Under the pieces are notes generated by a model that worked only from the letters and a program-made list of their open reading frames with translations, was not told the DNA's origin and made no database searches. Source: Bacteroidota bacterium (GTDB taxonomy: Bacteria > Bacteroidota > Bacteroidia > UKL13-3). Taken from it: a DNA stretch of 64,000 nt. The translations under genes and the position numbers were made by a program. The DNA is taken from assembly GCA_027491085.1 (NCBI GenBank), contig JAIXWW010000005.1, forward strand, positions 1 to 64,000, given 5' to 3'. Positions within the stretch are counted from its first letter, which is position 1. Every line of letters starts with the position of its first letter. Of the stretch, positions 1 to 7,884 are shown in pieces.

Positions 1-436
1 ACCAAGGAGATGCGCTGCATGACTGATTCAGTTTTTTATTAGCTTTCATTTTTAATAAACATGGAAGATGCTTGCAGCATGACTTGGCCTATGGTCATTC
101 AGTAGGAATCTCCTTTCCTTGGCAACCAAGTTAGTTAATGGAATAATGGTTACCGAACCAAGTAGATGCTCTGCAAGGTTGTTTCAGTTTTTTATTAGCT
201 TTCATTTTTAATAAACAAAGGAGATGCTCGCAGCATGACTTGGCCTATGGTCATTCAGTAGGAATCTCCTTTCCTTGCCAACCAAGTTAGTTAATGGAAT
301 AATGATTGAAGAACCAAGGAGATGCGCTGCATGACTGATTCAGTTTTTTATTAGCTTTCATTTATAATAAACAAGGAAGATGCTTGCAGCATGACTTAGT
401 TTTTGGTCATTCAGAAGGAATCTCCTTTCCTCGCCA
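1..436. repeat. Tandem 156-bp repeat array, nearly three copies
   Basis: Three copies begin at 1, 157 and 313, so the period is exactly 156 bp; the third is cut short and runs into the 3' end of prmC. Each unit contains a core like AAGGAGATGC..CTGCATGAC twice in direct orientation (about 3-23 and 64-83 in copy 1) and once inverted (about 94-115), so a transcript could fold into hairpins. The rest of the unit, including a TTTTTTATTAGCTTTCATTT stretch, is nearly identical between copies. A worn single copy of the core lies at 46721-46748, which suggests a dispersed intergenic family. The left border lies outside the window, so the true copy number is unknown. Confidence 0.85.
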
Positions 437-1280
437 TAACCATCCTATCATTTCCGTTAATATCTTGAAACAGTTTTATATCTAAAAATCCTTTTTCTTG
501 CAGCATATTTACCGTTTGGTTGCCAAATTGTTGGTTAATTTCAAAAAACAAATAACCATTAGGTTTTAAATACTTTAAAGCATAATTGGCTATGGCTTCG
601 TAAAATAAAAGTGGTTTATTATTGGCTACAAATAGCGCTTGGTGAGGTTCAAAAGCAAGTACATTTTCATGCATATTTTCTTGCTCGTTTTCTAAGATAT
701 AAGGCGGATTACTTACTATGATATCGAAAACTTGCGTTGTTTCGGCTTGGTTTATGTATAAAATATCGTCTTCAATAAACTGAATTTGGGCATTTAATTC
801 TTTGGCATTTTGCTTGGAAATGGCTAATGCAGCCGAACTTTTATCAAGCGCCCAAACGTTAGCATGAGGCAAGTTTAATTTTAACGAAATAGCTATACAA
901 CCCGAACCTGTTCCAATATCTATAATTTTAGGATTTGAGCTAAGTGAACCCTCTTGGTTAGCAACGGTATTTAAAATCAATTCTACCAATTCTTCGGTTT
1001 CGCTGCGCGGTATCAAAGTATCAGGAGTTACTATAAACTTATTGCCATAAAACCATGCATTTCCTAAAATATACTGCATAGGTTCGTGCTTGAGCAATCG
1101 GTTCAAAATATCCATTAAGTTAGCCTCTTCCCCATCAGACAAAGGCTTATTCAGCATTTTAATTTGATGTGGTTTTACCATCAATACCTCTTCAAAAACC
1201 TGATTGGTTATGGCTTGTGCTTCATCTAAAGCATAAATAGTTTGAAGTTTTTCAAGGTAAAATTGGTAAGCTGTGTTCAC
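411..1280 (-). CDS. prmC: Release factor glutamine methyltransferase PrmC
   Basis: Methylates the glutamine of the GGQ motif of class 1 peptide-chain release factors using S-adenosylmethionine, in the cytoplasm. Of 289 residues, the N-terminal helical domain covers about 1-80, the family motif PRSETEEL is at 91-98, the SAM-binding DIGTGSG at 121-127 and the catalytic NPPY at 191-194. The start chosen gives the expected N-terminal helical domain. The last residues (KGDSF and the stop) are written by the inverted module of the 156-bp repeat that follows, so the natural C-terminus may have been modified by the repeat. Upstream is a low-complexity spacer and then a separate minus-strand gene. Confidence 0.95.
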   Translation of the reverse strand: MNTAYQFYLEKLQTIYALDEAQAITNQVFEEVLMVKPHQIKMLNKPLSDGEEANLMDILNRLLKHEPMQYILGNAWFYGNKFIVTPDTLIPRSETEELVELILNTVANQEGSLSSNPKIIDIGTGSGCIAISLKLNLPHANVWALDKSSAALAISKQNAKELNAQIQFIEDDILYINQAETTQVFDIIVSNPPYILENEQENMHENVLAFEPHQALFVANNKPLLFYEAIANYALKYLKPNGYLFFEINQQFGNQTVNMLQEKGFLDIKLFQDINGNDRMVMARKGDSF

Positions 1281-1337
1281 AATTGTTGATTTGGAGATTA
1301 AGGGATTTGTTGATTGAGAGATTGGGAGATTGGTTGA
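1281..1337. repeat. Low-complexity GATTGA/GTTGATT spacer
   Basis: The short spacer upstream of prmC is built from near-repeats of GGAGATT, GAGAGATTG and GGTTGATT. The same style of sequence, CAATCAAC in the other orientation, recurs at 23110-23145, 32474-32561 and 6393-6440, and inside hisS near 6955-6977. I see no promoter or gene in it. Confidence 0.5.
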
Positions 1338-1859
1338 TTAAAAATTACGTCCCAAACTAACGCCAAACCAGTTAATTACTTTATCATCGCGGTAGTGCGG
1401 AGTATAAACTATGCGCAGTAAAGTTCCATTATTATCAACTACTCTAAAACCTAAAGCAGCTGTTGGAAAAACCTCACGTTCTATAAAGTTTTTGGTGGCC
1501 AAAGTATAACCGGCTCCTATTTCTAACTTTTCTTTTCTTTTACCCAATACCAAACTGGTAGTAAACGGCATGGCTACTGAGTTTTTTTCTAAATAAACAC
1601 TATTTAACAATCGGTAGTCGAGTGGACAAAAACCAAAGCCAACACGGCCTGTCCATGTTAATGATTTGGTTTGATTTTGATATAAATATTTTTCGTAATT
1701 GGCACTCCAAAACAATGCTGCGCCACCTAACTCCACAAACCAATTATTGGTTCCTTTTGGTTCCACGTATGGCTCTACAAAATCGTCATTGTATTGAGCT
1801 TGTAAATTATTTATGCTGATGATAAATAATAATAAAATTATGAATTTTAAACGTAACAT
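1338..1859 (-). CDS. Secreted, outer-membrane-type hypothetical protein
   Basis: A 173-residue protein with a clear signal peptide (residues 1-21, hydrophobic core LKFIILLLFIISI, cleavage after LQAQ). The mature part is rich in alternating aromatic and polar residues and ends FGVSLGRNF; a terminal Phe is typical of outer-membrane beta-barrels. I do not recognise the family. At about 150 mature residues it could form a small eight-strand barrel. Its start lies only 14 bp from that of the divergent membrane-protein gene at 1874, so the two promoters must overlap the neighbouring reading frames. Function unknown. Confidence 0.7.
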   Translation of the reverse strand: MLRLKFIILLLFIISINNLQAQYNDDFVEPYVEPKGTNNWFVELGGAALFWSANYEKYLYQNQTKSLTWTGRVGFGFCPLDYRLLNSVYLEKNSVAMPFTTSLVLGKRKEKLEIGAGYTLATKNFIEREVFPTAALGFRVVDNNGTLLRIVYTPHYRDDKVINWFGVSLGRNF

Positions 1860-1873
1860 TTGTGCAAGTATAA

Positions 1874-2698
1874 ATGAAGTTAAGCAGGCTAAAAAAAATA
1901 ATTTACTTTTTACATTGGGGTAGTTTCGATATTTGCCTTGGTGTAATCAGTTTAATACTGCCACTGTACTTTCAAATTTCCATAAAACCAACCATGGCTT
2001 GGTTCTTTATTTTACCAAGTTCTGTTTGGCTTATTTATTTTTTCGATCATTTATTAGATTCAATGAAATTGAGCAATGCGATTAGTGAACGACATGTTTT
2101 TATTCAAAAACATCAATTTGTTTTCAAAATAATTGCAGCGCTCATTATGATAGTAAATGCAGTGTTGGTATTAAAATATTTTAGCTTTCATCATTTAACT
2201 AAAAGTATATGGATTTTGATGGTTTGCATTATTTATTTTCTGCTCAATTATTTTAAAATAAAATGGTTCATTAAAGAATTTTTTGCAGCTTTAATATACG
2301 CTGGTGGTATTTGTTTTTATCCGTATATTGTTAATGAAAGCAATTTTTTTTCTCAAGTTTTCATAATTGCATTTTGCATGCAATTATTTGTGTTAGCATT
2401 CATTAATTTACTTCAAATATCCATTCGGGAAACCAATACTGACAAGGAGTTACAGTTAAAAAATATTTCGAATGTTATTGGACAAAATCTTTCTAATATA
2501 TTGCTAATTTCACTCTATTTTTTAGCAGGATACATGCTTTTTAAATTCCAATTTTCACCATCAATCACCATTGGATTTATTAGTTGCCTTGCTATTCACT
2601 TAATTCATTTTACCAAACTCAACAATCAAACTTATAGATTGATAACTGAATACAGTTTTATACTAATTGGAATAATTTATTTGTTGCTTAAAGTTTAA
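1874..2698 (+). CDS. Multi-pass membrane protein, UbiA-like
   Basis: A 274-residue, very hydrophobic protein with about seven to eight predicted membrane helices. After the second helix comes YFFDHLLDSMKLS followed by ERHVF, which resembles the first Asp-rich loop of UbiA-superfamily proteins and matches a group of Bacteroidota membrane proteins with a YxxDxLLD...RH signature. The canonical NDxxDxxxD prenyl-diphosphate motif is not complete, so prenyltransferase activity is uncertain. It is transcribed divergently from 1338-1859, and its stop codon overlaps that of the convergent gene at 2695. No pathway partner is adjacent. Confidence 0.65.
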   Translation: MKLSRLKKIIYFLHWGSFDICLGVISLILPLYFQISIKPTMAWFFILPSSVWLIYFFDHLLDSMKLSNAISERHVFIQKHQFVFKIIAALIMIVNAVLVLKYFSFHHLTKSIWILMVCIIYFLLNYFKIKWFIKEFFAALIYAGGICFYPYIVNESNFFSQVFIIAFCMQLFVLAFINLLQISIRETNTDKELQLKNISNVIGQNLSNILLISLYFLAGYMLFKFQFSPSITIGFISCLAIHLIHFTKLNNQTYRLITEYSFILIGIIYLLLKV

Positions 2699-3327
2699 AA
2701 TCTCACTCCAAAAACAAAAGTATTTATTGGATTAAACAATTCAACATAATTAGGATTTAAACTACCATCAAAAATTTGTCTATGATAGCCAATACAAGTT
2801 TCGGCACCTAAATAAATATGATTAGTAGGGTAATATTTTACTCCTAAACCTATAACATAATTTAGGTAATGATTGGTCAAATCAATATTTTTATAAGCGG
2901 GTGATTGGCTGTTTATGCTTGCATTTACACCTTTATTGTTAAAGTACCTGTAGCCAATATCAATAAAGGCAAATGGTTTAATCTCTTTGCCGCCAAAAAC
3001 TCTTTCAATTCCAATTTTATAATCTTGCGTTTTAAATATTCCAGACGAATAAAAAGTGCCACCAGCCACTATCCAGTCTGCATAACTTTCGCTGTACGAT
3101 TCGTTTTTGTTGTTAAATAAAAAACGTAATAAATAATTATTATTTAAGTTTCGTTTGTATTGCAGTCCAGTTAAAGTATAATGTTTTAATCCAGACTTAT
3201 TTAATATAGTAGCAAACTCAAATTCGTTATTATATAGATTCAATCCTAATTCATTTTTAGGCAAATTGGTTTGTGCAAAAATGTTTGATGCTCCCAAAAT
3301 CGCTATGATTAAATAAATTGACTTCAT
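2695..3327 (-). CDS. Outer-membrane beta-barrel hypothetical protein
   Basis: I place the start at 3327 because residues 1-19 (MKSIYLIIAILGASNIFAQ) form an ideal signal peptide; the frame is open 48 nt further upstream, but that extension is polar and would bury it. The mature protein of about 190 residues shows alternating aromatic and glycine-rich strands, for example YRYFNNKG and YYPTNHIYLGAET, and ends FVFGVRF with the C-terminal Phe of barrel proteins. The family is not recognised. It overlaps the stop of the convergent gene 1874-2698 and follows the Gre-like gene on the same strand. Confidence 0.7.
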   Translation of the reverse strand: MKSIYLIIAILGASNIFAQTNLPKNELGLNLYNNEFEFATILNKSGLKHYTLTGLQYKRNLNNNYLLRFLFNNKNESYSESYADWIVAGGTFYSSGIFKTQDYKIGIERVFGGKEIKPFAFIDIGYRYFNNKGVNASINSQSPAYKNIDLTNHYLNYVIGLGVKYYPTNHIYLGAETCIGYHRQIFDGSLNPNYVELFNPINTFVFGVRF

Positions 3328-3379
3328 AATAATTCCAAATTGTAAGTCAAATTTAAAGCAAGTTTTACTTAACAAAAAC

Positions 3380-3829
3380 CTAATTTATTTGCTCAATGGC
3401 AAATTGTTTTTTGTTTAACTCAAAAACATCTCCTGCTTTTTTCCCTAACATCAATTGTGCTAAAGGTGCCTTTGGCGATAACACTGTCACTTGCATTCCA
3501 TTGAAATCAATAACGCCAAGGCCTACGGCTATATAAAAAACTTTTTCATTAGCCGTTACCACACTTCCTTGTATAATGGTTTTATCGGTTTTGGTATTTT
3601 CTAGTTTGAGTAAATTGGCTAGTTCTTGCTTGTTTTCAAAAACCTGTTTAGCACTCATATCTCTAGCCAATTGACTCATGGCCCTGCCTGTTTCGTACTT
3701 ATCGCCCATGCTACTTTTCTCTTCTGAGTTAGCAGCTTCTTGTGCATCTAACATAGCCTTTTCGCCATCGGCTATGCGCTGTAAAAGCATGTTTTTACAT
3801 GCTTCAAATATTGTTTTTTTATCTATCAA
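3380..3829 (-). CDS. GreA/GreB-type transcription factor-like protein
   Basis: A 149-residue protein with an N-terminal helical hairpin (about 1-75) and a C-terminal FKBP-like Gre domain (about 85-147). The segment SPKAPLAQLMLGKKAGDVFEL matches the Gre C-terminal signature (S-P-G-alLGkkvGD). Gre factors insert a coiled coil into the RNA polymerase secondary channel to restart stalled complexes. The hairpin tip reads GDKYETGRAM, with an Asp and a Glu that could serve as the acidic tip, though the usual ENAEY signature is missing. Similar Bacteroidota proteins are often mislabelled as 3-oxoacyl-ACP synthase. It may be a Gre paralogue rather than the housekeeping GreA. Confidence 0.75.
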   Translation of the reverse strand: MIDKKTIFEACKNMLLQRIADGEKAMLDAQEAANSEEKSSMGDKYETGRAMSQLARDMSAKQVFENKQELANLLKLENTKTDKTIIQGSVVTANEKVFYIAVGLGVIDFNGMQVTVLSPKAPLAQLMLGKKAGDVFELNKKQFAIEQIN

Positions 3830-3850
3830 TTTTTATAAAATTAATGAAAT

Positions 3851-4768
3851 TTACTTTTTCAACAAAAACAAAATTGGAATATGCAATCGCTTGCGCCAAG
3901 CCACTTCCGAATGATTTTCACCTTCAAACTTTTGCGTTTTCCAATCATTGTTCTTGAACGAATAAAGTTTGCTTTGCATAATGCTGTCAACTTGCAATTG
4001 AAAAGGTTCGTACATAGCATCTAAGGTTTCTGTTCCATAATCAAAATATATTTTATGGTTTTTAGCCACTTGTAATTTAGCCTTTAAATACACTTGCATG
4101 GCTTTTGGAAAAGGATTATCAGCCTTAAATATTCCAGGCCAATGAGTTGACAAACAAGCTGCACCTCCAAACACTTTTGGGTACTCGCAAAGCGCATAAA
4201 TAGAAATTAAACCACCCATACTTGAACCTGCAATGAAAGTGGCGTCCGGTGTTTTATAAGTGCTGAAATTTTTATCAATAAATGGTTTTAATTCATTTAC
4301 CAAAAAATTTAAATAATTATCTGATTGCACTCTACCACTAAAAACTGAATTTCCATTTAGCCTATTTGCAGCATACAAAGTATCTTGCTCTGCTCTGCTT
4401 AAAGCTTCAAAAGGTTTTTGAGGAAAATAATCAATATGACGATTTTTACCTCCATTCCAAATGCCAACCACAATACAATCTTTAATTTTATTTTCTTTTA
4501 CTAGTTGACTTATGGCTTCATCTACGCCCCACTCCTGCTTATTCCAAGTTTGGGTTGAATCAAAAAGCATTTGCCCATCGTGCATGTAAAGCACAGCGTA
4601 TTTTTTGTTTTTATTGTAACTAGCCGGCAACCAAACATCCACATTTCTTGCTTCCACAAAAGCCGATTTAAAATCTTGATACCTTACTACTTTTCCGGCA
4701 GATACATTTACCTGTGCATTTGCAAAAAAACTAGCAAAAAGAAACAAAGTCATCAAGATTTTTTTCAT
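3851..4768 (-). CDS. Secreted alpha/beta hydrolase, esterase D family
   Basis: The start at 4768 gives a textbook signal peptide (MKKILMTLFLFASFFANAQ); upstream in-frame ATGs add residues before it without benefit. The mature protein of about 286 residues matches the putative esterase family (PF00756): VDVWLPASY, then YAVLYMHDGQMLFD, the nucleophile elbow GSSMGG with the catalytic Ser, and a late NHSEVAW that supplies the likely catalytic His. Relatives include siderophore esterases, feruloyl esterases and acyltransferases. The substrate cannot be read here. No iron-uptake or polysaccharide genes are adjacent. Confidence 0.85.
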   Translation of the reverse strand: MKKILMTLFLFASFFANAQVNVSAGKVVRYQDFKSAFVEARNVDVWLPASYNKNKKYAVLYMHDGQMLFDSTQTWNKQEWGVDEAISQLVKENKIKDCIVVGIWNGGKNRHIDYFPQKPFEALSRAEQDTLYAANRLNGNSVFSGRVQSDNYLNFLVNELKPFIDKNFSTYKTPDATFIAGSSMGGLISIYALCEYPKVFGGAACLSTHWPGIFKADNPFPKAMQVYLKAKLQVAKNHKIYFDYGTETLDAMYEPFQLQVDSIMQSKLYSFKNNDWKTQKFEGENHSEVAWRKRLHIPILFLLKK

Positions 4769-4818
4769 ACAATAATTCATTATAAGTTTAACCGACAAAA
4801 AACAATATTTTAATGATT

Positions 4819-6309
4819 TTATATAATTGTATCGTTCAAAAACAAAATACTGTTTTCAATATCATCATGTAAAAATCTATCCTTGGTTACAAATGGAACT
4901 TTTTGGCGGTAAGCAGCTATATAATTTTCAATTTTTGAAGCACTTTTTAGCGGACGTCTGAACTCCAAAGCTTGGCTTGCATTCAATAATTCAATAGCCA
5001 CAATTCTTTCCAAATTTTTAACCACACGTAGGCATTTGGTAGCTGCATTTGCACCCATACTTACATGGTCTTCTTGTCCGTTACTACTTACTATCGAATC
5101 AACTGATGCTGGCGTACATAATTGCTTATTTTGACTAACAATACTTGCAGCGGTGTATTGCGGAATCATAAAGCCTGAGTTTAAACCAGGATTGCTTACC
5201 AAAAACGCTGGCAAATTACGTTGACCAGAGATTAATTGATAAGTTCTGCGCTCAGAAATACTGCCTAATTCAGCCAAAGCAATGGCTAAAAAATCTAAAT
5301 GAATGGCCAAAGTTTGTCCATGAAAATTGCCTCCTGAAAGTATCAAATCTTCATCGGCAAATACATTTGGATTATCGGTAACTGAGTTTATTTCGGTTGT
5401 AAAAATATTATTGATGTGTTCAATGGCATCTTTGCTTGCACCATGAACCTGCGGAATGCACCTAAAAGCATATTGATCTTGAACTTGAACCTTTGGCTGT
5501 TTTGCAATTTCTGAATCAGCTAAATTGGCCAATATATTTTTGGCTGTATTTATTTGTCCTTTATGCGGACGGACATCATGCAATAAATGATGGAAAGGCT
5601 CTAATCTGCAATCGAAAGCATCAATAGAAATACTTGCTATAAAATCGGTTTTAGTTAAAAGTTGGTTAGCTTTTATCAAGCAATAAACACCATAAGCACT
5701 CATAAATTGTGTACCATTTATCAATGCCAAACCTTCTTTACTTTTTAAAGCAATTGGTTTTAAGTTGTGTTGTTCAAGTATCAATTTCGAATTTCGAATT
5801 TCGAATTTCGAATTTTGAAGTACATAAACTCTTCCTTCACCAATAAGCGGTAAACTTAAATGAGCCAATGGAGCTAAATCGCCACTTGCGCCTAAAGAAC
5901 CTAATTCAAAAACAACTGGTAAAATATTGTTGTTAAAGAAATAAATCAACCTTTCAACAGTTTCTAATTGTGCTGCTGAATGGCCATAGGCCAATGATTG
6001 CACTTTTAGCAACAACATAATTTTGATGATTTCGTGTGGCACTAAATCGCCTGTACCGCAAGCATGACTAAGCAACAAATTTTCTTGTAATTGAACCAAG
6101 TTTTCGTTGCTTATTTTGGTGCTATGCAATGAACCAAAACCAGTGTTTATTCCATAAATAGGTTTTTCGTTATTGGCTAATTTTTCATCTAAATAAGTTC
6201 TGCATTTTACAATGCGTGCTTTAGCATCATCGCTTAATTTGATTTGCTTGTTGTTTGCAATGATATCTTGAATTTCTTCAATGCTTATTTTGGTGCTTAT
6301 TTCGTACAT
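4819..6309 (-). CDS. hutH: Histidine ammonia-lyase HutH
   Basis: Converts L-histidine to urocanate and ammonia, the first step of histidine degradation. The 496 residues carry YGINTGFG at 52-59 and the MIO cofactor triad within GASGDLAPLAHL (Ala-Ser-Gly at 141-143). The length fits the family. Residues about 166-175 (QNSKFEIRNSKL) are encoded by five tandem copies of the heptamer ATTTCGA (5784-5818), in a surface loop that varies in length between homologues. hutU, hutI and the formiminotransferase gene are not in the window, so the pathway is scattered or incomplete. The 110-nt gap to hisS shows no terminator. Confidence 0.95.
   Translation of the reverse strand: MYEISTKISIEEIQDIIANNKQIKLSDDAKARIVKCRTYLDEKLANNEKPIYGINTGFGSLHSTKISNENLVQLQENLLLSHACGTGDLVPHEIIKIMLLLKVQSLAYGHSAAQLETVERLIYFFNNNILPVVFELGSLGASGDLAPLAHLSLPLIGEGRVYVLQNSKFEIRNSKLILEQHNLKPIALKSKEGLALINGTQFMSAYGVYCLIKANQLLTKTDFIASISIDAFDCRLEPFHHLLHDVRPHKGQINTAKNILANLADSEIAKQPKVQVQDQYAFRCIPQVHGASKDAIEHINNIFTTEINSVTDNPNVFADEDLILSGGNFHGQTLAIHLDFLAIALAELGSISERRTYQLISGQRNLPAFLVSNPGLNSGFMIPQYTAASIVSQNKQLCTPASVDSIVSSNGQEDHVSMGANAATKCLRVVKNLERIVAIELLNASQALEFRRPLKSASKIENYIAAYRQKVPFVTKDRFLHDDIENSILFLNDTII
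5784..5818. repeat. Heptanucleotide repeat (ATTTCGA)x5 inside hutH
   Basis: Five back-to-back copies of ATTTCGA, the last with one mismatch, lie inside the hutH reading frame. Three heptamers equal seven codons, so the minus strand reads out a seven-residue period (SKFEIRN). The same heptamer occurs in hisS at 7546-7573. A change of one or two copies would shift the hutH frame. Confidence 0.9.
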
Positions 6310-6420
6310 GCTTTTTTGTTTTTAGTTCTTAGTACTTAGTTTCGGTTACTGCCAAGTCCAATAGCAACTAGCAGTTTGTTTTAAAATTTATAATAATTAA
6401 CTTAATAACTCGTCAACTTA

Positions 6421-7806
6421 TCAACCTTTCAACTTTTCAATTATCTCCTCCATACTCAACTCCTCCTGAAAACCAGTTTCTAAATTTTTGAGTTTTAAAG
6501 ATTCGTTTTCGGTATAAATAATGGCGTAAGGAATTTTTTTACTGCTAGCATATTTAATAGGCTTTTCCAAAGGTTTTTTAACATTAATTTTTTCGGTATA
6601 TAATTCCGATGCAATGCCTTCATTTCTTAGCTTACTTAACAGTTGTAACACAGGAGAAAGCTCAATGTTTTCAATAGAATTATTGGCACAAATTAACACT
6701 TTGCTACTTCCTTGTGATAATGTTTCTGGGAACAATTTCAATTCTTCTAGTACATCATAAATTCTGTCTAAACCAAAAGATATTCCAACGCCCGAAACAC
6801 CATCTAATCCAAAAATTCCTGTAAGGTTATCATATCTTCCACCACCGCCAATGCTGCTTCTTAATGAACCTTTCACCGCAGCTACTTCAAATATACAACC
6901 TGTGTAATACGAAAGGCCACGTGCTAAAGAGAAGTCGGTTTTTAAGTTAGTAGGTTCATTGGTTGATTGGTTGATTAGGTTAAAAATAAATTCTAATTCT
7001 TCAATACCTTTCAAACCTTCTTGTGAACTTTGTAATTTTATTTTCAAAGTTTCAAGCATTTCTGATTCATTGCCTTTTATGGTAATAATATCAAAAAGAT
7101 TTTCAATTTCTGTATCAGTAAAATTCAGTTCAGTTAATTCCTTGCTTACCCCATCTTTGCCAATTTTATCTAGTTTGTCAATTGCTACAGCAATGGTGTT
7201 TAGGTGTTCAATGCCTTTAACAACCTCGGCTATTCCTGCTAAAACTTTACGGTTGTTTATTTTAATTTCAACATCAATACCTAAATTTTCAAAAACTTCT
7301 GCATAAATGTTTATTAAATCTAACTCGTGCAACAAACTATCGCTTCCAACCACATCTGCATCACATTGCCAAAACTCACGGTATCGGCCTTTTTGTGGCC
7401 TATCCGCACGCCATACAGGCTGCATTTGGTAACGCTTAAACGGAAAAGTAATTTCGTTTCTATTCATCACCACATAACGCGCAAAAGGAACTGTTAAATC
7501 GTAGCGTAAGCCCTTTTCTGCTATTAAATTATTGAATTCATTTTGATTTCGAATTTCAAATTTCGAATTTCGAATTTTTTCTAAAGTTTCACCTGAATCT
7601 AAAATTCTAAAAAGTAATTTATCACCTTCATCACCATACTTGCCAGTAAGCGTGCTTAGGTTTTCCATGGTGGGTGTTTCTATTGGCATAAAGCCATATT
7701 TAATAAAAACTTTTTCAATGGTGTTTAAAATATATTTTCGTTTAGCTACTTCTTGTGGCCCAAAATCGCGGGTGCCTTTAGGAATGCTTGGTTTTTCTTT
7801 TGCCAT
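6421..7806 (-). CDS. hisS: Histidyl-tRNA synthetase
   Basis: Charges tRNA-His with histidine. In 461 residues the class II motifs are visible: motif 1 around PIETPTMEN (41-49), motif 2 around VWRADRPQKGRYREFWQCDA (131-150), the histidine-binding LARGLSYYTG near 295 and GGGRYDNL near 322, motif 3 SGVGISFGLDRIYDVL, and a C-terminal anticodon-binding domain from about 370. Two segments look inserted. Residues 79-90 (RNSKFEIRNQNE) come from an ATTTCGA heptamer array, and about 272-286 (LINQSTNEPTNLKTD) is encoded by CAATCAACC-type low-complexity DNA. Both sit in loops away from the motifs. Confidence 0.96.
   Translation of the reverse strand: MAKEKPSIPKGTRDFGPQEVAKRKYILNTIEKVFIKYGFMPIETPTMENLSTLTGKYGDEGDKLLFRILDSGETLEKIRNSKFEIRNQNEFNNLIAEKGLRYDLTVPFARYVVMNRNEITFPFKRYQMQPVWRADRPQKGRYREFWQCDADVVGSDSLLHELDLINIYAEVFENLGIDVEIKINNRKVLAGIAEVVKGIEHLNTIAVAIDKLDKIGKDGVSKELTELNFTDTEIENLFDIITIKGNESEMLETLKIKLQSSQEGLKGIEELEFIFNLINQSTNEPTNLKTDFSLARGLSYYTGCIFEVAAVKGSLRSSIGGGGRYDNLTGIFGLDGVSGVGISFGLDRIYDVLEELKLFPETLSQGSSKVLICANNSIENIELSPVLQLLSKLRNEGIASELYTEKINVKKPLEKPIKYASSKKIPYAIIYTENESLKLKNLETGFQEELSMEEIIEKLKG
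7546..7573. repeat. Heptanucleotide repeat (ATTTCGA)x4 inside hisS
   Basis: Four copies of ATTTCGA, the second with one mismatch, lie in frame in hisS and encode SKFEIRN-like residues just before the conserved EKGLRYDLTVP. It is the same unit as the hutH array 1.7 kb away. Confidence 0.88.
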
Positions 7807-7884
7807 AATTTAAGGGTTACAAAGTAAAGTGAGTGTAGGCATGTTTCCAACCTATTAGTTATCAGTCAAAATAGTTTTATTGAA

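Noticed and set aside
1..410. Coding region or tRNA in the left repeat
   Set aside because: No open frame or cloverleaf is visible; the sequence is explained by the 156-bp units.
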